Below are positions 35,974 to 48,360 of a DNA stretch of 64,000 bases, piece after piece. Made by a program: the position numbers and the translations under genes. The notes below the pieces were generated by a model. That model had not been told where the DNA came from, searched no databases, and saw only the letters and a program-made list of their open reading frames with translations. Origin of the DNA: Dracaena cambodiana (lineage: Eukaryota > Streptophyta > Magnoliopsida > Asparagales > Asparagaceae); assembly GCA_036321105.1 (NCBI GenBank), contig JAYEPQ010000009.1:49827040-49891039 (forward strand). Reading direction: 5' to 3'. Positions within the stretch are counted from its first letter, which is position 1; the number at the start of each line of letters is the position of its first letter.

Positions 35974-37386
35974 GACCGGCCAGCAGCTGGTAATAAAATT
36001 CATGTCAATACATTCATCTGTCTGGGTGACAAATCCTTGTACTATAAGATTGATGATACGGCGAAACTGTTCATTGTATGTTAACATACTTCCATGTTCT
36101 GAATGCTAAACTATCACTACTGTATTTTGAAGGGGAGTTTTGTTTTGAAAGTTTTATGTGTGTTCAGTGTGGGCTTCCTTCTGTGGTGCTCTCGCGCATG
36201 TGATTCTTTTTATGATTATAGCTTTTATATAGCACTTTAGTACTATGTTGATAAACTCTCTTTATCGAACTGTTGCATTTATAGGTTTATGTTCCACATA
36301 AGTGATTTTCTCACATCTTCTCTTTAACTTCTGAAATTGTGTATGTTGATAAACTCTCTTTATCGAACTGGTGCATTTGTAGGTTTATGTTCCACATAAG
36401 TGATTTTCTCACATCTTCTCTTTAACTTCTGAAATTGTGTATTTTCTTTTTGTGATTATAGCTTTTATATACCATTTTAGTACTATGTTGATAAACTATC
36501 TTTGTTGAACTGGTGCATTTATAGGTTTATGTTCCACATAAGTGATTTTCTCATGTCTTCTCTTTAACTTCTGAAATTGTGTATTTTTGATAATTGTAAT
36601 AGTAATAGTAGCACCCGCGTTCATGTGCTTGATCTATTTATGCATCATTTATTTTATGAATTCATGAAAATTGTTATAAACTATACTAATTTATATGAAT
36701 TGTTCATGTGCTTGATCTATTTATGCATCATTTATTTTATGAATTCATGAAAATTGTTATAAACTATACTAATTTATATGAATTATTTCATATCTGAAGT
36801 GGGTGAAGTGGGCAAGGGACTGGTGAGATTATTCTAGTTATGGGTATTATACAATCTCCTCTAACAATTCTCATACATAAAATCACTTTGCTAGGTATAC
36901 AAGCACACAAACAAGTATCTCATTATCACACACTATCAACATATTAACAAAACAATCATTTCTTATTAGCCTCCATAGATAAGAATAAGAGGCAACTTCA
37001 GATTAACCTTTACTAAGGTTGACAAAAGACAAAGAGGTTCTGCAAGAACCTACAGAGGATACAAAAGATCATCTGCACAAAGCATCAAAACTAAGAACCC
37101 TGCTATCACAACGTTCCATCTGGCCCAAAAACCTAGCAATAAAGGTCTTGAGAACGAGCAGCAACTCCAATAGGCAATCAAACCGAAGATCTACTGCTCG
37201 CTATCATGGATCATATGCATATAGAGATGAAAGAAGCTAACGTAATAAGGGGCCATTGGTTTAATGGCGTTGATTCAATGCATACAGATCACAAGCTAAC
37301 GGCATGAACAAACGCTTGAGCAGAGAGAGTCAAGATGAAGCCCAAACCCAAACCTTTTGCTGGTTATTTACATAACGAGAGAGATT
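35974..37386. other. convergent region between VPS60 and CYP51, with short tandem repeats
   Basis: Holds the 3' flanks of both genes. Two repeat clusters are seen. Three copies at about 36190-36590 share GTTGATAAACT(C/A)TCTTT and TTCCACATAAGTGATTTTCTC, with unit starts at 36247, 36345 and 36487. An 83-bp direct duplication begins at 36619 and 36702 (GTTCATGTGCTTGATC). No gene is seen in 36800-37386 beyond the CYP51 3' UTR. Confidence 0.75.
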
Positions 37387-40300
37387 TTAGTTGTCAGCGC
37401 AAAGTTTCCGCCTCCTGTACTTCACCATGACCTCTCCCTTCACGCCAACGACCATGGCGTTCCAGTCGGTCTCTGGGAATGGCGAGACGAGCTCAAACTC
37501 AAAGTTCCTCAACAAGTGACTCCATATCGCCTTGATCTGCAAGTAAGCAAACGGCTCGCCCAGGCACCCGTGCCTTCCCCCACCGAAGGATATATAAGAG
37601 AACGCTCCCGCTGCCTTGTCCTCCTCCCTCCCTGGTGCGAATCGATCTGGGTCGTAAGTATCTGGATTCTTATAGATATAAGGCAACCTGTTAGCGAAAG
37701 CTGGGGAGGTTGCGACAATGTGACCCTTTGGAATATCGTACTCTATCCCCTCCTTAGTCTTCACGCTGAAATCGCTGTGGGAGTGGCGGAGCAGCATGAT
37801 CAGCGGAGGGTGAAGCCTCAACGCTTCCTTGATGCAGCGGTAGAGCACGTCCATTTCAGACAAGATGTCATGGTCGATCTTGTCACCGTGCTTCTTCAAA
37901 AGGTCCTTCTGCTCCTGGACTGCGGCCGAGATGAAGTTCTTGTATTTAAGAAGGTAGGCACCGGTCCAGGTGGAGGTGATGGAGCTCGTGTGCTGGCCAG
38001 CGAAGAGAGCTGCAATGAGGAGTCCGGTGATCTCACCCTCAGTTGTAGGGCGGCCGTCCTTGTATTTGGAATCGATGAAGCACTGGAGCATGTCGTCCTC
38101 AGTTTTTCCTGAGCGCTTTCGGGACTTGATGATGGTGGCAAAGATCTCAGCGATCCGGGCACGAGCACGGTCGCGGCGACGGTGAGCTGGGATGGGGAGG
38201 TAAGGGAAGATGACGCTGATGGGGCGCATCCCGTTGTCAAGGTCGTGGAAGAGGGCAGAGACATCGTCGAAGAGCTTGTCTCTGACTTCCCTGCCCAAGA
38301 GGCATCGGCTGGCCGTTAGGATGATGAGGTGCTCCAGTTCGTATTTTAGGTCCACTGTACCGCTCTCTCCCCACTTTGAGAAGTAACCCTGGAGGAAACC
38401 ATAGAAAAGAGAGTGAGCAGAGCCATTGAACTGCAGATCATCTGAGAAAGTGTAAAAGATGAAGCAACTACTCATTGACTAACTATGCAAAAGAAAATTG
38501 AAGATATTGCAGTAATTTTGAAATAAATGCACATGACAACCCTCTAGCAAACAATATTGTCAATCTATCATGTTGTATTCGGTTAGGTAAGATAATAGTG
38601 GTTGTGGATTCACTTCAATTCATTCAAGCACCATAGTGATGGGCAAGATATCGGGTTCGTATTGGATGTGATATTTTCTATATCGGATATCGGGATGCCG
38701 GACAATATATCGGGGATATGAGCCATTATCGGACTTTTATATCGTATCTTTAGACCCTCCAAAACAATACATCAGACGAAACATTGTTTATCGCGGCCGA
38801 TATCTAGAACAATGGTGATTGGTATTACTAAACATCTATATCAGTAATATCATCAACCAAGTGCACTAAGAAAGCCTTTCTTTTTTTTTTTTTTGGGGTC
38901 AAAATGAGCTAACTGAATATAGTTTTACATCAAGGCTCTAACTTCATCGGTCTCATAGTCATATAACCTAATTCATTGGTTTCAGTGGGGTTTAGCATAC
39001 AACTGATCAACCTTTTTATACTAAGAGCACAGAGGAGATAGAAAATAAAGGGGTACTGGCAATGTTCTAAAATACGTCTTCATTATGCTTACGGTTCGGA
39101 AATGCATAATGCATAAGCGGATTTCACGGAGATTAAACGGATTAGGCAGAAAATAATATTTAAAAATATATACATTGAGTGCTATAAAATTCAAGAATAT
39201 TAGGAAAAAGCACAGTAAAAAGATAATAACCGAATCACCTAATCTGAACATGTTCATAATGTTCAATTTGATTTCTTCTTTTTTGTGTTCATTTGTTTCT
39301 TCCCTACAGTGTTTCTTGAATGTCATAATTTCAAGGTTAAAATCGTAAACAAAATAAACCCGCATGCGGATTATGTGAGTTACGCAGGTACATAACCCAC
39401 ATAATCCACGTTTAGAACGATTAATCACCCTGTCCATGTGGACAGGGTGATTTCTTAATTCTTCGTGCATTTCAAATACACATACAATTATGCAGACGCA
39501 TAATCGTCCACATAAAACTTTTTTTAGAACACACTAGGTACTGGATAATGAATTTTAGGACATTTGTGAAGATTTAAATGATATCAGATTAAGAAATATC
39601 ACTATTAACAGTAGAAAGTTGTAAACAGACTTTCTATATTCTTGAATGATATTAAGATAGTTTCACACTGATTGCATCTAGCTCGTGCATCGCAGCAACC
39701 TAAATGCAAATAACCAATTCTATGCTTCTGAAACTAGAACTATTTCATATTACAGATGCAATCAGTGGCTCAAACTCACATTAAAAATACATGGAAACAG
39801 TTGGGGTGAGACAAAATTTAGATATCGTAAGTCAGAAACAACAGTATCAGCCTACAATAGACATAGGGATGGGAAATGCTACCACTTCATCATAACAGGA
39901 ATAATAAATATAATATATGTAATCTTCCATATTCTGGGGGTTTATCAAATGAAGAAGCCAGTATAGTATGAGCAGCGCTGGTGATTTATATCTCTCAATC
40001 ACAGAACCCAAATGACTCATGATGGAGATCTTTTTCATCTTCAAGAAATCTCTCTACAAACACAAACCATATGCTGTCTAAGCCAAGGTGTCTTCTTTGT
40101 AGTCACAAAGACGGCATGTCCTTACACAACTATGATCAATACGAATTAGAATAACTAAATTTACATTAACAAGCAAGATTAAGACTATAGAAAACATCCT
40201 TTAGGCTATGCTTGGATGTCAAACGCCAAGTGTTTTGGAATGTTTTTAAAATGCGTATTGTGGAGTGTTCTGATCATGGGCTTTGGAGTGTTCAAGCATG

Positions 40301-42903
40301 TACTTGAGAGTTTAATTTGTCGCAGTAGACATGTAAAAAAAACAAATATATCTCATTTTGGAAAAAAAAAGATGCAGGAAAGAGAGGTGGAATGATTAAA
40401 AAGGGAAAGGATATTTTTGTATAAAAACTTTAAGACAATCCAAAACACCACGATTTGGAGTATTCTCAAAAAGAACCTACCCAGGTGCTTTGGTTTGGGG
40501 TATTCTAAGAACATCCCAACACTTCTCTAGAAACTCATAAACAAGTGTTCTTATGATTACTTAATACATCACTCGAAAACACCTCAACACACTTCAAAAC
40601 TAACCTCCCAAGTATAGGCTTAAATCTTTGATAAACTTCGCCTTATTGCCTGCTAGTGAAAGAGTCCTGCAAGAAAGACTTTCACCTACCTTGAAACATC
40701 CCACCTAACTAGGAACCTTTGCCAAACTATCATGTATCAATCTTACATCAACATATCTCTTGTACAGGTAGCAATAATTCCTTCCCTCACTCCCTCCCCT
40801 AAATATAATCCCTCCGCCCATTAACGTTGTGGCAATATAAATGTCTTGCCTGCATGCATTGACACCTAATATCTGGACCTCTTCACCCGTATCCAAACCC
40901 TTCTATCGTTTCTAAAGAGGCATCTGCAGATAGCCGCAGCAATTAGAACAAAGATGAAAACCTCTTTGATTCCAGCACTAGGGATAATAATGGACGGATC
41001 TACGGGCCAATTTTTACCCTGCCCTATTAAAAAAATTGAATTAGAAAAATAAAAACTTCATTTTTAATTTAAAATTTTGAATATGATGGACCAAAAATCG
41101 TCCATTAGACGCGTCCATTCTCATCCCTATTCAGCACTAAACCAAAACCCTACTTTTCCATGATTAGTGCGCAACCATGGTTGACAGGAAAACTTACATT
41201 TCCATGCTTTCTTTGTTCTCTATCATCCTCTGCCACAAAAGGCTCAGAACAAGACTACAATAAAAATGGATCTATTGTACAGTTACTCCTCTAAAAGTCT
41301 AGTATTTAAACGTATTTAGTTGTCAATCCTGTGATCTTGGAATGTCTTCCATAGATGTAAGTGCAACTAAAAGCTCCCAATCCTTGTTTCCGAACTTGAC
41401 AAAAATGATAAGCTAAGAAAAACATGTCATGATCTCTAAATGTTTTTTCAATAATCACAATCTTTTTATTGTGAATTATATATATAGTTCCCGTATTCAT
41501 ATTGATCCATTCTTATGCAAAAATATTCCAATTCATATTAATGATGACTATTCCAATTTCTAGGTATGGCTAGTTTTTAATACATCCATACAGAATCTAG
41601 CAATGAAATAAACATATACATACATCTATAATGGCAAAAGTTTTTGCATCTTCTTGATACTGCCTTTGAAACTACTCAAATGTTCATAGAAAGCAAGTGA
41701 AAGATGTAGGCAGTAGAAAAGTTTATGCAAAATCACCTAAGTCTCAAAATCTACTAGGAAACTTAATGGCGTCGACGGAGGAAAGAAATCATCCCTGTCG
41801 ACGAACGAATAGACACAACCAACAAAAGAAGCAAGTTTTTCCTAGACTAGCTAAGTCTAGCTCCAGCGATGAAGACAAGTCATCACCGCTGAGTAAATCA
41901 TCACTCTCTCTCCGAAACTCTGTTATAACCTCTTTCAGATTGTTAAAGAGTGATCTCTTTGTTAAAGTAAATCTCGAGTATTGCAATTCCAGGTTTTATT
42001 AAATCCTTTTATTTAGTTTTCTTCACAATAGCTTCCATCTTGTTCTGCCATCAAAAGATATGACACTAACTAGATAAATCAATTCATAGTTTACGAAAAA
42101 AAATCACTCATACTCAATTGACTGTAGGGATGGTAATGGACGCACCCACGGATCAAATTTTGGCCAGTATTATACAAAATTTTGAATTAAAAATTGAAAA
42201 TTTCATTTTTCTAATTCAAAATTTTATATAGGGAGGACCAAAATTTGGCCCGTGGACGCGTCCATTCCCTGATTGACTGGAAGAGGACTATCCATATCAT
42301 CAAATCTATTTTAGATTCGTTCCCAAAACCTATGTGATTTAAGCACTACATCAAGATTCAATAGAATTATCAAAACTAAATCAAATCAAGCATAATCACA
42401 AGAATCAAAGGAAGCATACAAGGAGATAATTATACCTCGGCCTCGACAACCATCTGATCAACATAACTCTTCAACTTCGTCACCCTCAACGCCTCCGTGA
42501 AGAACCGGAACTGCTCCTGCCTCACAGAGTAATCCACATCGAAGACAACCCCGGGCCCAAACGTCGGTACATTGAACTGATACACTTCTTGCTGGCTGAG
42601 ATCAGCCTCCGGAGCCTTAAAGAAGTGCGAAGAGACTTCGGGACCAACAAAGAAAGTGATCTTCCTGTTCAACAAGTTCACCGTGAACACACTCCCCAGC
42701 TTCTGGTACTCCTCTCTGATCATTATGATGGGTCCTTTCATGAACCTGATCAGCCCTCCGATGACCGGCAAGGCCTTGACCGACGGCGGCAGCCGTTTCT
42801 TGCCCGAGCCGGGGGTCGAGATAGCAACAATGAACTTGATGACGACGATAGTCGCCACAAATAGGGCTCCAATGTTTAAGAACTTGTTATCAGTTAGCTC
42901 CAT
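37387..42903 (-). CDS. CYP51: CYP51 sterol 14-alpha-demethylase (obtusifoliol 14-demethylase)
   Basis: A P450 of the ER membrane that removes the 14-alpha-methyl group of obtusifoliol in phytosterol synthesis. Two exons on the minus strand: 42903-42436 (156 codons) and 38388-37387 (333 codons plus stop), 489 residues, the usual plant length. The phase-0 intron of 4.05 kb joins VVEAE to GYFSKWGESG. Visible: a membrane anchor at about 11-30, KRLPP hinge, the B-C substrate region FNVPTFGPGVVFDVDYS (110-126), the I-helix AGQHTSS (286-292, the oxygen-activation segment with the H of CYP51), ExxR E344/R347, PDRF (403-406) and the heme loop FGGGRHGCLG with C431. The start is MELTDNKFLN at 42903, the first ATG of the frame. 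Preceding codons run into a splice acceptor GTTACAG at 42942, so a 5' UTR intron (42942-43308) is likely. The intron contains MITEs but the frame is intact. Confidence 0.97.
38644..38814. mobile_element. hAT-type MITE, ATATCGG family
   Basis: 171 bp. Flanks GTGATGGG and GTGATTGG match at 7 of 8 positions. The right end reads inward CATTGTTCTAGATATCGG; the left end starts CAAGATATCGG and appears to have lost a few bases. The interior has GACAATATATCGGGGATATGAGC. End sequence ties it to the larger hAT at 56081-57724. Confidence 0.75.
39060..39536 (-). mobile_element. non-autonomous hAT, derivative of the 1057-4814 family, 8-bp TSD
   Basis: Exact duplication GGTACTGG at 39052-39059 and 39537-39544. 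Ends CAATGTTCTAAAATACG and (right, inward) TAGTGTGTTCTAAAAAAAG. It shares with the 1057 element the hairpin CCTGTCCATG(T/C)GGACAGG and CCGCAT..GGATTATG stretches. It is reduced to 477 bp with no coding part. Confidence 0.88.
40981..41127. mobile_element. palindromic MITE, copy B
   Basis: Ends GGGATAATAATGGACGG and (inward from right) GGGATGAGAATGGACGCG are inverses; AT-rich arms carry TTGAATTAGAAAAATAAAA. Same family as 14791 and 42127. Confidence 0.72.
42127..42269. mobile_element. palindromic MITE, copy C
   Basis: Ends GGGATGGTAATGGACGC and (inward from right) AGGGAATGGACGCGTCC, inner arms CAAATTTTGGCC / GGCCCGTGG. It lies about 170 bp inside the intron from CYP51 exon 1. Confidence 0.75.
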
Positions 42904-42941
42904 AGCTTCTGCCAGAAGCTTCAACGTTTGATTTATTAATC

Positions 42942-43500
42942 CTGTAACCAAATATATAGTAAGATCTTTGTAATTTCTAATATCTCAAGTGAATTTTGCT
43001 GAGAAATTAGTAAAATTTACATCTTTTAATCTACTTTTTAACGGTTAATTTCCCAAACTTGCTCAAATCCCAAATTAAGATGAGATTAATACAATTAGCA
43101 CAAAATCTTGATGAGTTGGTGAGAAAGAACACAAACTTGAATCTCCACTCTCAATCTAAGATGACATTCTTCGAGCAAACAAACGAACAAACAAATCTGA
43201 GTTAGATTGTAGAGAGAAAAGAGTGGAACTTTTTTACGAGAATCAGCTGAGAAGAGATCAAAGTTGCGATCTTTTTAGGGGGTTCGAATCGAAAGTTGAG
43301 ATTTTTACCGTCGAAACTTGAAGGGCCGGCGAGATCCGAGGTTTTGGGGTCGGGGAGAAGGGCGAACCCTCGAGATGATGGATGGACCGATCAGAGAAAG
43401 AGAGAGTACTTGTACAAAAACAAAAAAAGTGGAGATTTTTATTGGAGAGAGAAATTTTTTAAAAGCGGGAAAAAAAAAAAGAACTGTGGGGCCCAATCAT
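42942..43500 (-). promoter_or_regulatory. CYP51 5' UTR intron and promoter-proximal region
   Basis: On the minus strand a donor ACG/GTAAAA at 43308 and acceptor GTTACAG at 42942 would form a leader intron of 367 bp ahead of the start codon at 42903. The GC-rich stretch 43310-43400 is the probable non-coding first exon. The transcription start is not fixed. Confidence 0.5.
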
Positions 43501-43508
43501 GAGAAGTA

Positions 43509-43803
43509 AGGGTGTCCAGTTGGACAATCGAACGGTCGAGATTCGGTATTTTTCGATTGGAGTTCGAAGATATTAAGCTCTGATCGCAATTTTTTTTCGA
43601 TTAAATTCCAATCAATTTCGATTGCAATCGAGCGAATCAGATGAATTCGATTGTGGAGTTCATCTTGGAATGTTTAGTTGAACGGACAATCCAGATTTAA
43701 TGTTTTCCGATCGGATCCGAAGATATTGGGCTCCTGAACTCCGACCGATTCCGATCAGAGTCGATCGAACCAGTCGGAGTTCGGTTGTGGAGTTCACCCC
43801 TAA
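43509..43803. mobile_element. MITE-like element with internal duplication
   Basis: Begins AGGGTGTCCAGTTGGAC and ends GAGTTCACCCCT, short inverse ends as in hAT MITEs. Two similar halves carry CGGTC / TTCGATTGGAGTTCGAAGATATT and GATCGGATCCGAAGATATTG. No clear target duplication. Confidence 0.45.
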
Positions 43804-44789
43804 TGAAATATGAAATGTATTCTAGAAAGCAGTTAGAAAAGTATAAAGAGATTATATTGGATTCTATATTTTTCTACTGAATCTGACATATTACTTTTAG
43901 ATTGGAGAGGAGCTAATTAGTTTATGGTAAACTCTCTCTCTCTATTTTTTATGGACCATTTTCTATGAAATAATCAATTTAAAGTCATGTCAATTTTTTC
44001 ATAACCATTTTTCATAAACAAATCAAGAAAATAAATTTAAAAAAAATCAGATATTGTTGGGCTCTATCGGTCCACTTTCTATTTTCCACTTTGTATGAAC
44101 TAACTTATTAAACACTAATTATATGAAAAAGATAAGTTTCTATTTTAGTAAGATTCTAGAAGAGAATATGACACAGACTGAACATTATAAATATATTCTC
44201 GAATCAATTGCAGTAAAACATTATTTACTATACTTATAGTTATAGTTATACTGTAGTTTATTATTCCTTAAATTTAAAACTCTCAGTCTAGTCTCCGTAA
44301 TTCCTAACATTGCTAGTCAACAATTTGTTATTTTTATTCCTATTTGACTTAAACTTTTGAAATTTTCAAATCATCATCCTCTCGTTTACTGAGAACTCGT
44401 TCTCATCCAAAACATATTCAGAGAAAAGTAATTTGGAAATTTCATAAAAAAAGTATAGTTTAAATTAAATAGAGATGATAATAGGAAACTATTGACTAAT
44501 GATGTTAGAAGTCCAGAGACTATAAACTTAAAGGCGTTTCACGAGTTCTCACTGAAATTAACTGTTAATTAAATTATTAAATTTCATATAAAAACATGTG
44601 AATTATTTAAAAGAAAACAAAGGAAGCAAAAAGAAATTTTTTATTTTTATTTTTTTATGGTAAACAAAGAAATAAATTAAATTAGTGACCACGTGAGAGC
44701 CCGAGGTGGGGCCTGCGTGTCCCATGCCAAGGCATATATTAGAAGTCACGCGCGTCCCACGAACGTGGAAAGTTGGTTGAATAAAAAAT

Positions 44790-45356
44790 GGGGTATTTAC
44801 AGATTTGTCCCTTACATCTTTATAAATTATAATTTAGTCCCCAAAATCTTCATATTTAGAATTTTATCCCAAAATCCTCTAATTTACTACAATTTAATCC
44901 CCTCCCGTTAGTCTAATTTATTTTTTGACCTGATTTTTCCATTTTACCCTTCTTAATTTCTTCTTCCCTCTTTCTCCTCTCTTCTCTTTTTCTTTTCCTC
45001 CTCTCTTCTCCTTTTCGTCATTGGGTTCATTAACTTCCACCTTCTTCTTCTCTTCTATCTCTCTATTCATTATCATATAGCCAAGAAAATTTATTTTTAT
45101 CTCTCTCTAACCAATTAGTTTTTTGGAATGAAATTTAGGGCTTCTAAAATCTATATGAGAGAAATAGGGGTATTTAAGTTATTTTATTATTTAAAATAAA
45201 TAAAAATTAAATTCTGCCGTTTATTTAGACGGAAAAACTAACGAAGGAACTAAATTGTAGTAACTTAGAGGATTTGCGGGACTAAATCCTAAATATGAAG
45301 ATGTGAGGAACTAAATTATAATTTATAAAGATTTAAGGGTCAAACTCTAAATACCC
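44790..45356. mobile_element. foldback (Mutator-type) element, copy 4, exact 9-bp TSD
   Basis: Begins GGGGTATTTACAGATTTGTC and ends TCTAAATACCC, flanked by the exact 9-bp duplication ATAAAAAAT (44781-44789, 45357-45365). The arms contain TTTAGTCCCCAAAATCTTC and the inverse GATGTGAGGAACTAAATT, more diverged than in copy 3, so it is probably older. Confidence 0.88.
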
Positions 45357-45544
45357 ATAAAAAATATAGCTGCATTTTAATTTATTCACCACGTGGCGCA
45401 GGAGGTATCTTCATGATTAAACATGACAATGTATTTTTTATTGTGGTTGTTATGATCAATATACACGTGGAATTCAATTTGAATAACATTATAAAATATA
45501 TGTATACTTATAAGTTTGATTAAAAATAAATTATAATTCATTTC

Positions 45545-45590
<46 letters not shown>

Positions 45591-45639
45591 TAGGCACTAA
45601 AAAATAGAACAATCAACTTGAATAAAAACGCAAGATGCT

Positions 45640-46240
45640 GGCGTCGGGGGAGCACACCTAAGGATGAAATACACCTATGAGCATGCGCATGTGCACCGAG
45701 GAGCGCTCACCATCTAGACAAAGCACATATAATATTTAGGAGTGTGCGCACATACCCGACATTCGTGCGCCTCCCAAGCGCACGCAACTCAGAAGCGCGA
45801 CCAGGGACACGCAGAGGAGCACGCCACTAGGTGTCGCGAAGGGTGCATCTTGATGCGCACGCCCTGCAGACGAGCGCATTCCATACCTAGGAGCGCGCAC
45901 GCATCCTTAGCAAGAGCACACATCCTTAGCAAGAGCACACCTCCCAGGTGCGTGCAACCCAGAAGTGTAACTAGGGACATGCATCGAGGAGTCCGTCTAT
46001 GGACACCAAAGAGCGTGCACCGAAGAGCGCGTGCCCTTCAGACGAGCACATCCCATGTCTAGGAGTGTGCACACGTCCTCAGCAAGCACGCTCCTCCCAG
46101 GCACACGCAATCCCGAAGCACACTTAGGAGTGCGTGTCTATGGGCACTTGCTTGGGCACGCAGGTGCGCGTAACCGAGGAGCACACATAGAGAAGCGCAC
46201 ACCTCAGGACACCATGAGCGCGCCTAGAACACCGTTAGGC
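45640..46240. repeat. GC-rich degenerate satellite of ~170-bp units
   Basis: A 600-bp island full of alternating purine-pyrimidine GCGCAC / GTGCGC, in AT-rich DNA. Corresponding segments recur. CAGACGAGC(G/A)CAT(T/C)CCAT occurs at 45870 and 46037, followed by CTAGGAG(C/T)G(C/T)GCAC and TCCT(T/C)AGCAAG. CTCCCA(A/G)G(C/T)GC..GCAA(C/T)C occurs at 45772, 45944 and 46093. The spacing of about 150-170 bp fits a decayed tandem satellite. Open frames on both strands are composition effects. Confidence 0.7.
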
Positions 46241-47394
46241 ATGTATGTGTGTGTGTGTTTTTGTGTATGTGTAAGTATATCTAAGATGTCTTCATACATA
46301 ATTGTTGAAAGGGATGCCCCTAAATCATAATAAAGAAGGTCTACGTGGATGTTCTAAACGGTTAGGTGTGATTTTTTATCCTAAAATGGTATACAAATAA
46401 TTATACATTTTCGATAAATTTTGACCATATATCAAATAGATATATAATGAATGGTTTTTATTATCAATAGAAAAAACTAGACCTCTTGATCGATGTTTAA
46501 GAAGCTTCTAAATCACATAATTTTTTGTGCATCACCTATTTAGATTATGAAAATCATAAATCATAACTAACGGTTCGGATCATTCACACAAAACCTCAAT
46601 ATGGAGGGTCTATTTATATGATCCGTAACGTTATTTGTGAGCTTTATAGTCTAAATAACTGGTATATAAGAAATCATGTAATTTAAATATTTTTTCATCA
46701 TCGATTAAGAATGTCTTATTTGTTTTCATCATCGATTAAGAATGTCTTATTTGTTTTATTGTTGAAAAATCGTTCATTTTATATCTATCCAATATATGAC
46801 TAAGGAGGTGGGTTTGACTAAAAGATTTTTCTTTCGGCGGCTAACGGAGCTTGCACTAAAAAAAATATTTCAGACCTTTCATTGCCATCAAAGCCGATAC
46901 GAAAGCCGTATTCTTTCACAAAGGGTTTCAGTGACTGTTCCAGTGACTATTCAGCAGACGAACATGGAGGGAATGCCGAAGACCCAGCATAATTATCCAA
47001 TCGTACTTTTACGTCGAAAGCTTCCACCAGTGAGAATGCGCAACATCAAGTGACAACTCTATCCAAACTTTCAAGGATGATGCATGCACCCGTGATATAT
47101 CATGTGAATATTTCTGACATCCAAATCTAAAGAATCCAAGGACACTAAGCAACAAAAGCCAGCTCAAGTTTTGGACATTTTATCTACAACTTGCAAATAT
47201 AGACTACAGTAGACAGAGACTTTTAGCATTTGGATGCCCAAACCAACTCAAATCTATGGATTCAAAAACAATCAGGTACTTAAAGCAGTCTCGTGACTCC
47301 CATTGTGGTCCAAATGAAAGATAACATGCCAACAATACCTTTTAAAGGCTCAGATGAATCTACAACAAGTGTTTACTTGTTAACATATCTCAAT

Positions 47395-48023
47395 TAAAAC
47401 CGAAATAACTGACAAAATCGAATCGAACTGAACCAAAATATAATTCGGTTGGTTCTTGATTTTGAGCTTTGAAACCCAAAATCTAACTGAACCTATCGAA
47501 TTATTTAAAAAATAATATATATATACACAAACATATATACATATTTACGTGTGTGTATATGCAGAGAAAGAAGAAACGGAAAAAACTATAAGAAACGGAA
47601 AAAACTATGTACTGGGAGAGGCTCCCTCTTATAACGCTTAGTTGGACCAATAGGATGTTTGCATATGAATTAACCACATGGGCTATTTTTCAAAAAATCC
47701 CTCCACATGCAAACATCCTATTGGTCCACCTAAGCGTCATAGGAGGCTCCTATGACAGTTTTTCCTATTTTCTCGTATATGTATATATATTAAATGCAAT
47801 ACCAATCTAATACCTCTAAAAAAAGTATACTTACTAAAACGACTAAATTTATAATTACTAAGCAAATTTTATTCAAAAATTTGGAACCGAATAACCCAAC
47901 TAAACTGAACCAAATGGAATTAGTTGCATTCGGTTTTATTTCCCATTCCTAACCAGTTTGGTTCGGTTCAATTATGCGAAAATCGACAAAAATCAAACCG
48001 AAACCGACTGATGCTTACCCCTG
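47395..48023. mobile_element. hAT-like AACCGAA-rich element split by a palindromic MITE
   Basis: Two AACCGAA / TTCGGTT-rich parts (47395-47500 and about 47880-48023) lie either side of the MITE 47599-47764. The right end reads inward CAGGGGTAAGCATCAGTCGG, typical of a common plant hAT MITE type. The left end is not fixed. Confidence 0.45.
47599..47764. mobile_element. 165-bp palindromic MITE
   Basis: Inverse arms: AGGCTCCCTCTTATAACGC.. with TTGGACCAATAGGATG and, on the right, CATCCTATTGGTCCACC..GCGTCATAGGAGGC. The ends are AAAAACTAT and ATGACAGTTTTT. Superfamily not determined. Confidence 0.7.
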
Positions 48024-48360
48024 TCTACAACCAGTATATTCAAGACATCAAGTTTAAAAATCTACCCGTTCCTTCTCTATTGATATACACATATCATACA
48101 TCTAGAACATTGTCACTGGTAACACCAACAAAATTTACACAAATACTTCATTCTTGAAATATATTGCTACTTACCGACAGATATCCCACATGTAACAGTA
48201 TATATTTGTGTAGATAGCTTATTGAACTTACCCATTCAGCACGGCGCCTGCATCAAAGAATCAGTTGTCAATGGCCTACGATATGGGGAAGGTGTATGTC
48301 AAAGAATGTAGGCTCCTAGGTCTACGAAGACATACATGCACACTTCGCAGGCGCACGCCA

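Larger units (their letters stand above)
38389..42435 (-). other. CYP51 intron (4.05 kb)
   Basis: Holds a hAT MITE (38644-38814), a hAT derivative (39060-39536), two palindromic MITEs (40981-41127, 42127-42269) and a stretch 40205-40622 whose ends GGCTATGCTTGGATG and CCTCCCAAGTATAGGC are rough inverses and may mark another element. The frame at 41697-42002 has no known domain and is left uncalled. Confidence 0.75.
43804..48360. other. intergenic region between CYP51 5' side and CRL 3' end
   Basis: 4.5 kb without a host gene. It holds foldback copy 4 (44790-45356), a TA microsatellite (about 45547-45587), a GC-rich degenerate satellite (45640-46240), a 30-bp tandem duplication at about 46695-46757 (TTTTCATCATCGATTAAG) and a nested MITE pair (47395-48023). 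The rest is AT-rich with nothing recognised. Confidence 0.7.

Noticed and set aside
37357..38185. Plus-strand open frames of up to 251 codons
   Set aside because: They lie opposite CYP51 exon 2, whose minus-strand frame carries all P450 motifs; they are antisense shadows.
41697..42002. 101-codon Ser/Lys-rich frame in the CYP51 intron
   Set aside because: Low-complexity sequence with no domain, no splice context and in the opposite sense to the host gene. I could not identify it and do not call it a gene.
42904..42951. Upstream extension of CYP51 to a start at 42951
   Set aside because: The codon there is TTG on the minus strand, and the extension runs into a splice acceptor (GTTACAG). ATG at 42903 gives the conserved N-terminus and length.
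45742..46330. Open frames of 63-106 codons on both strands
   Set aside because: They lie in a GC-rich degenerate satellite, where stop codons are rare by composition.
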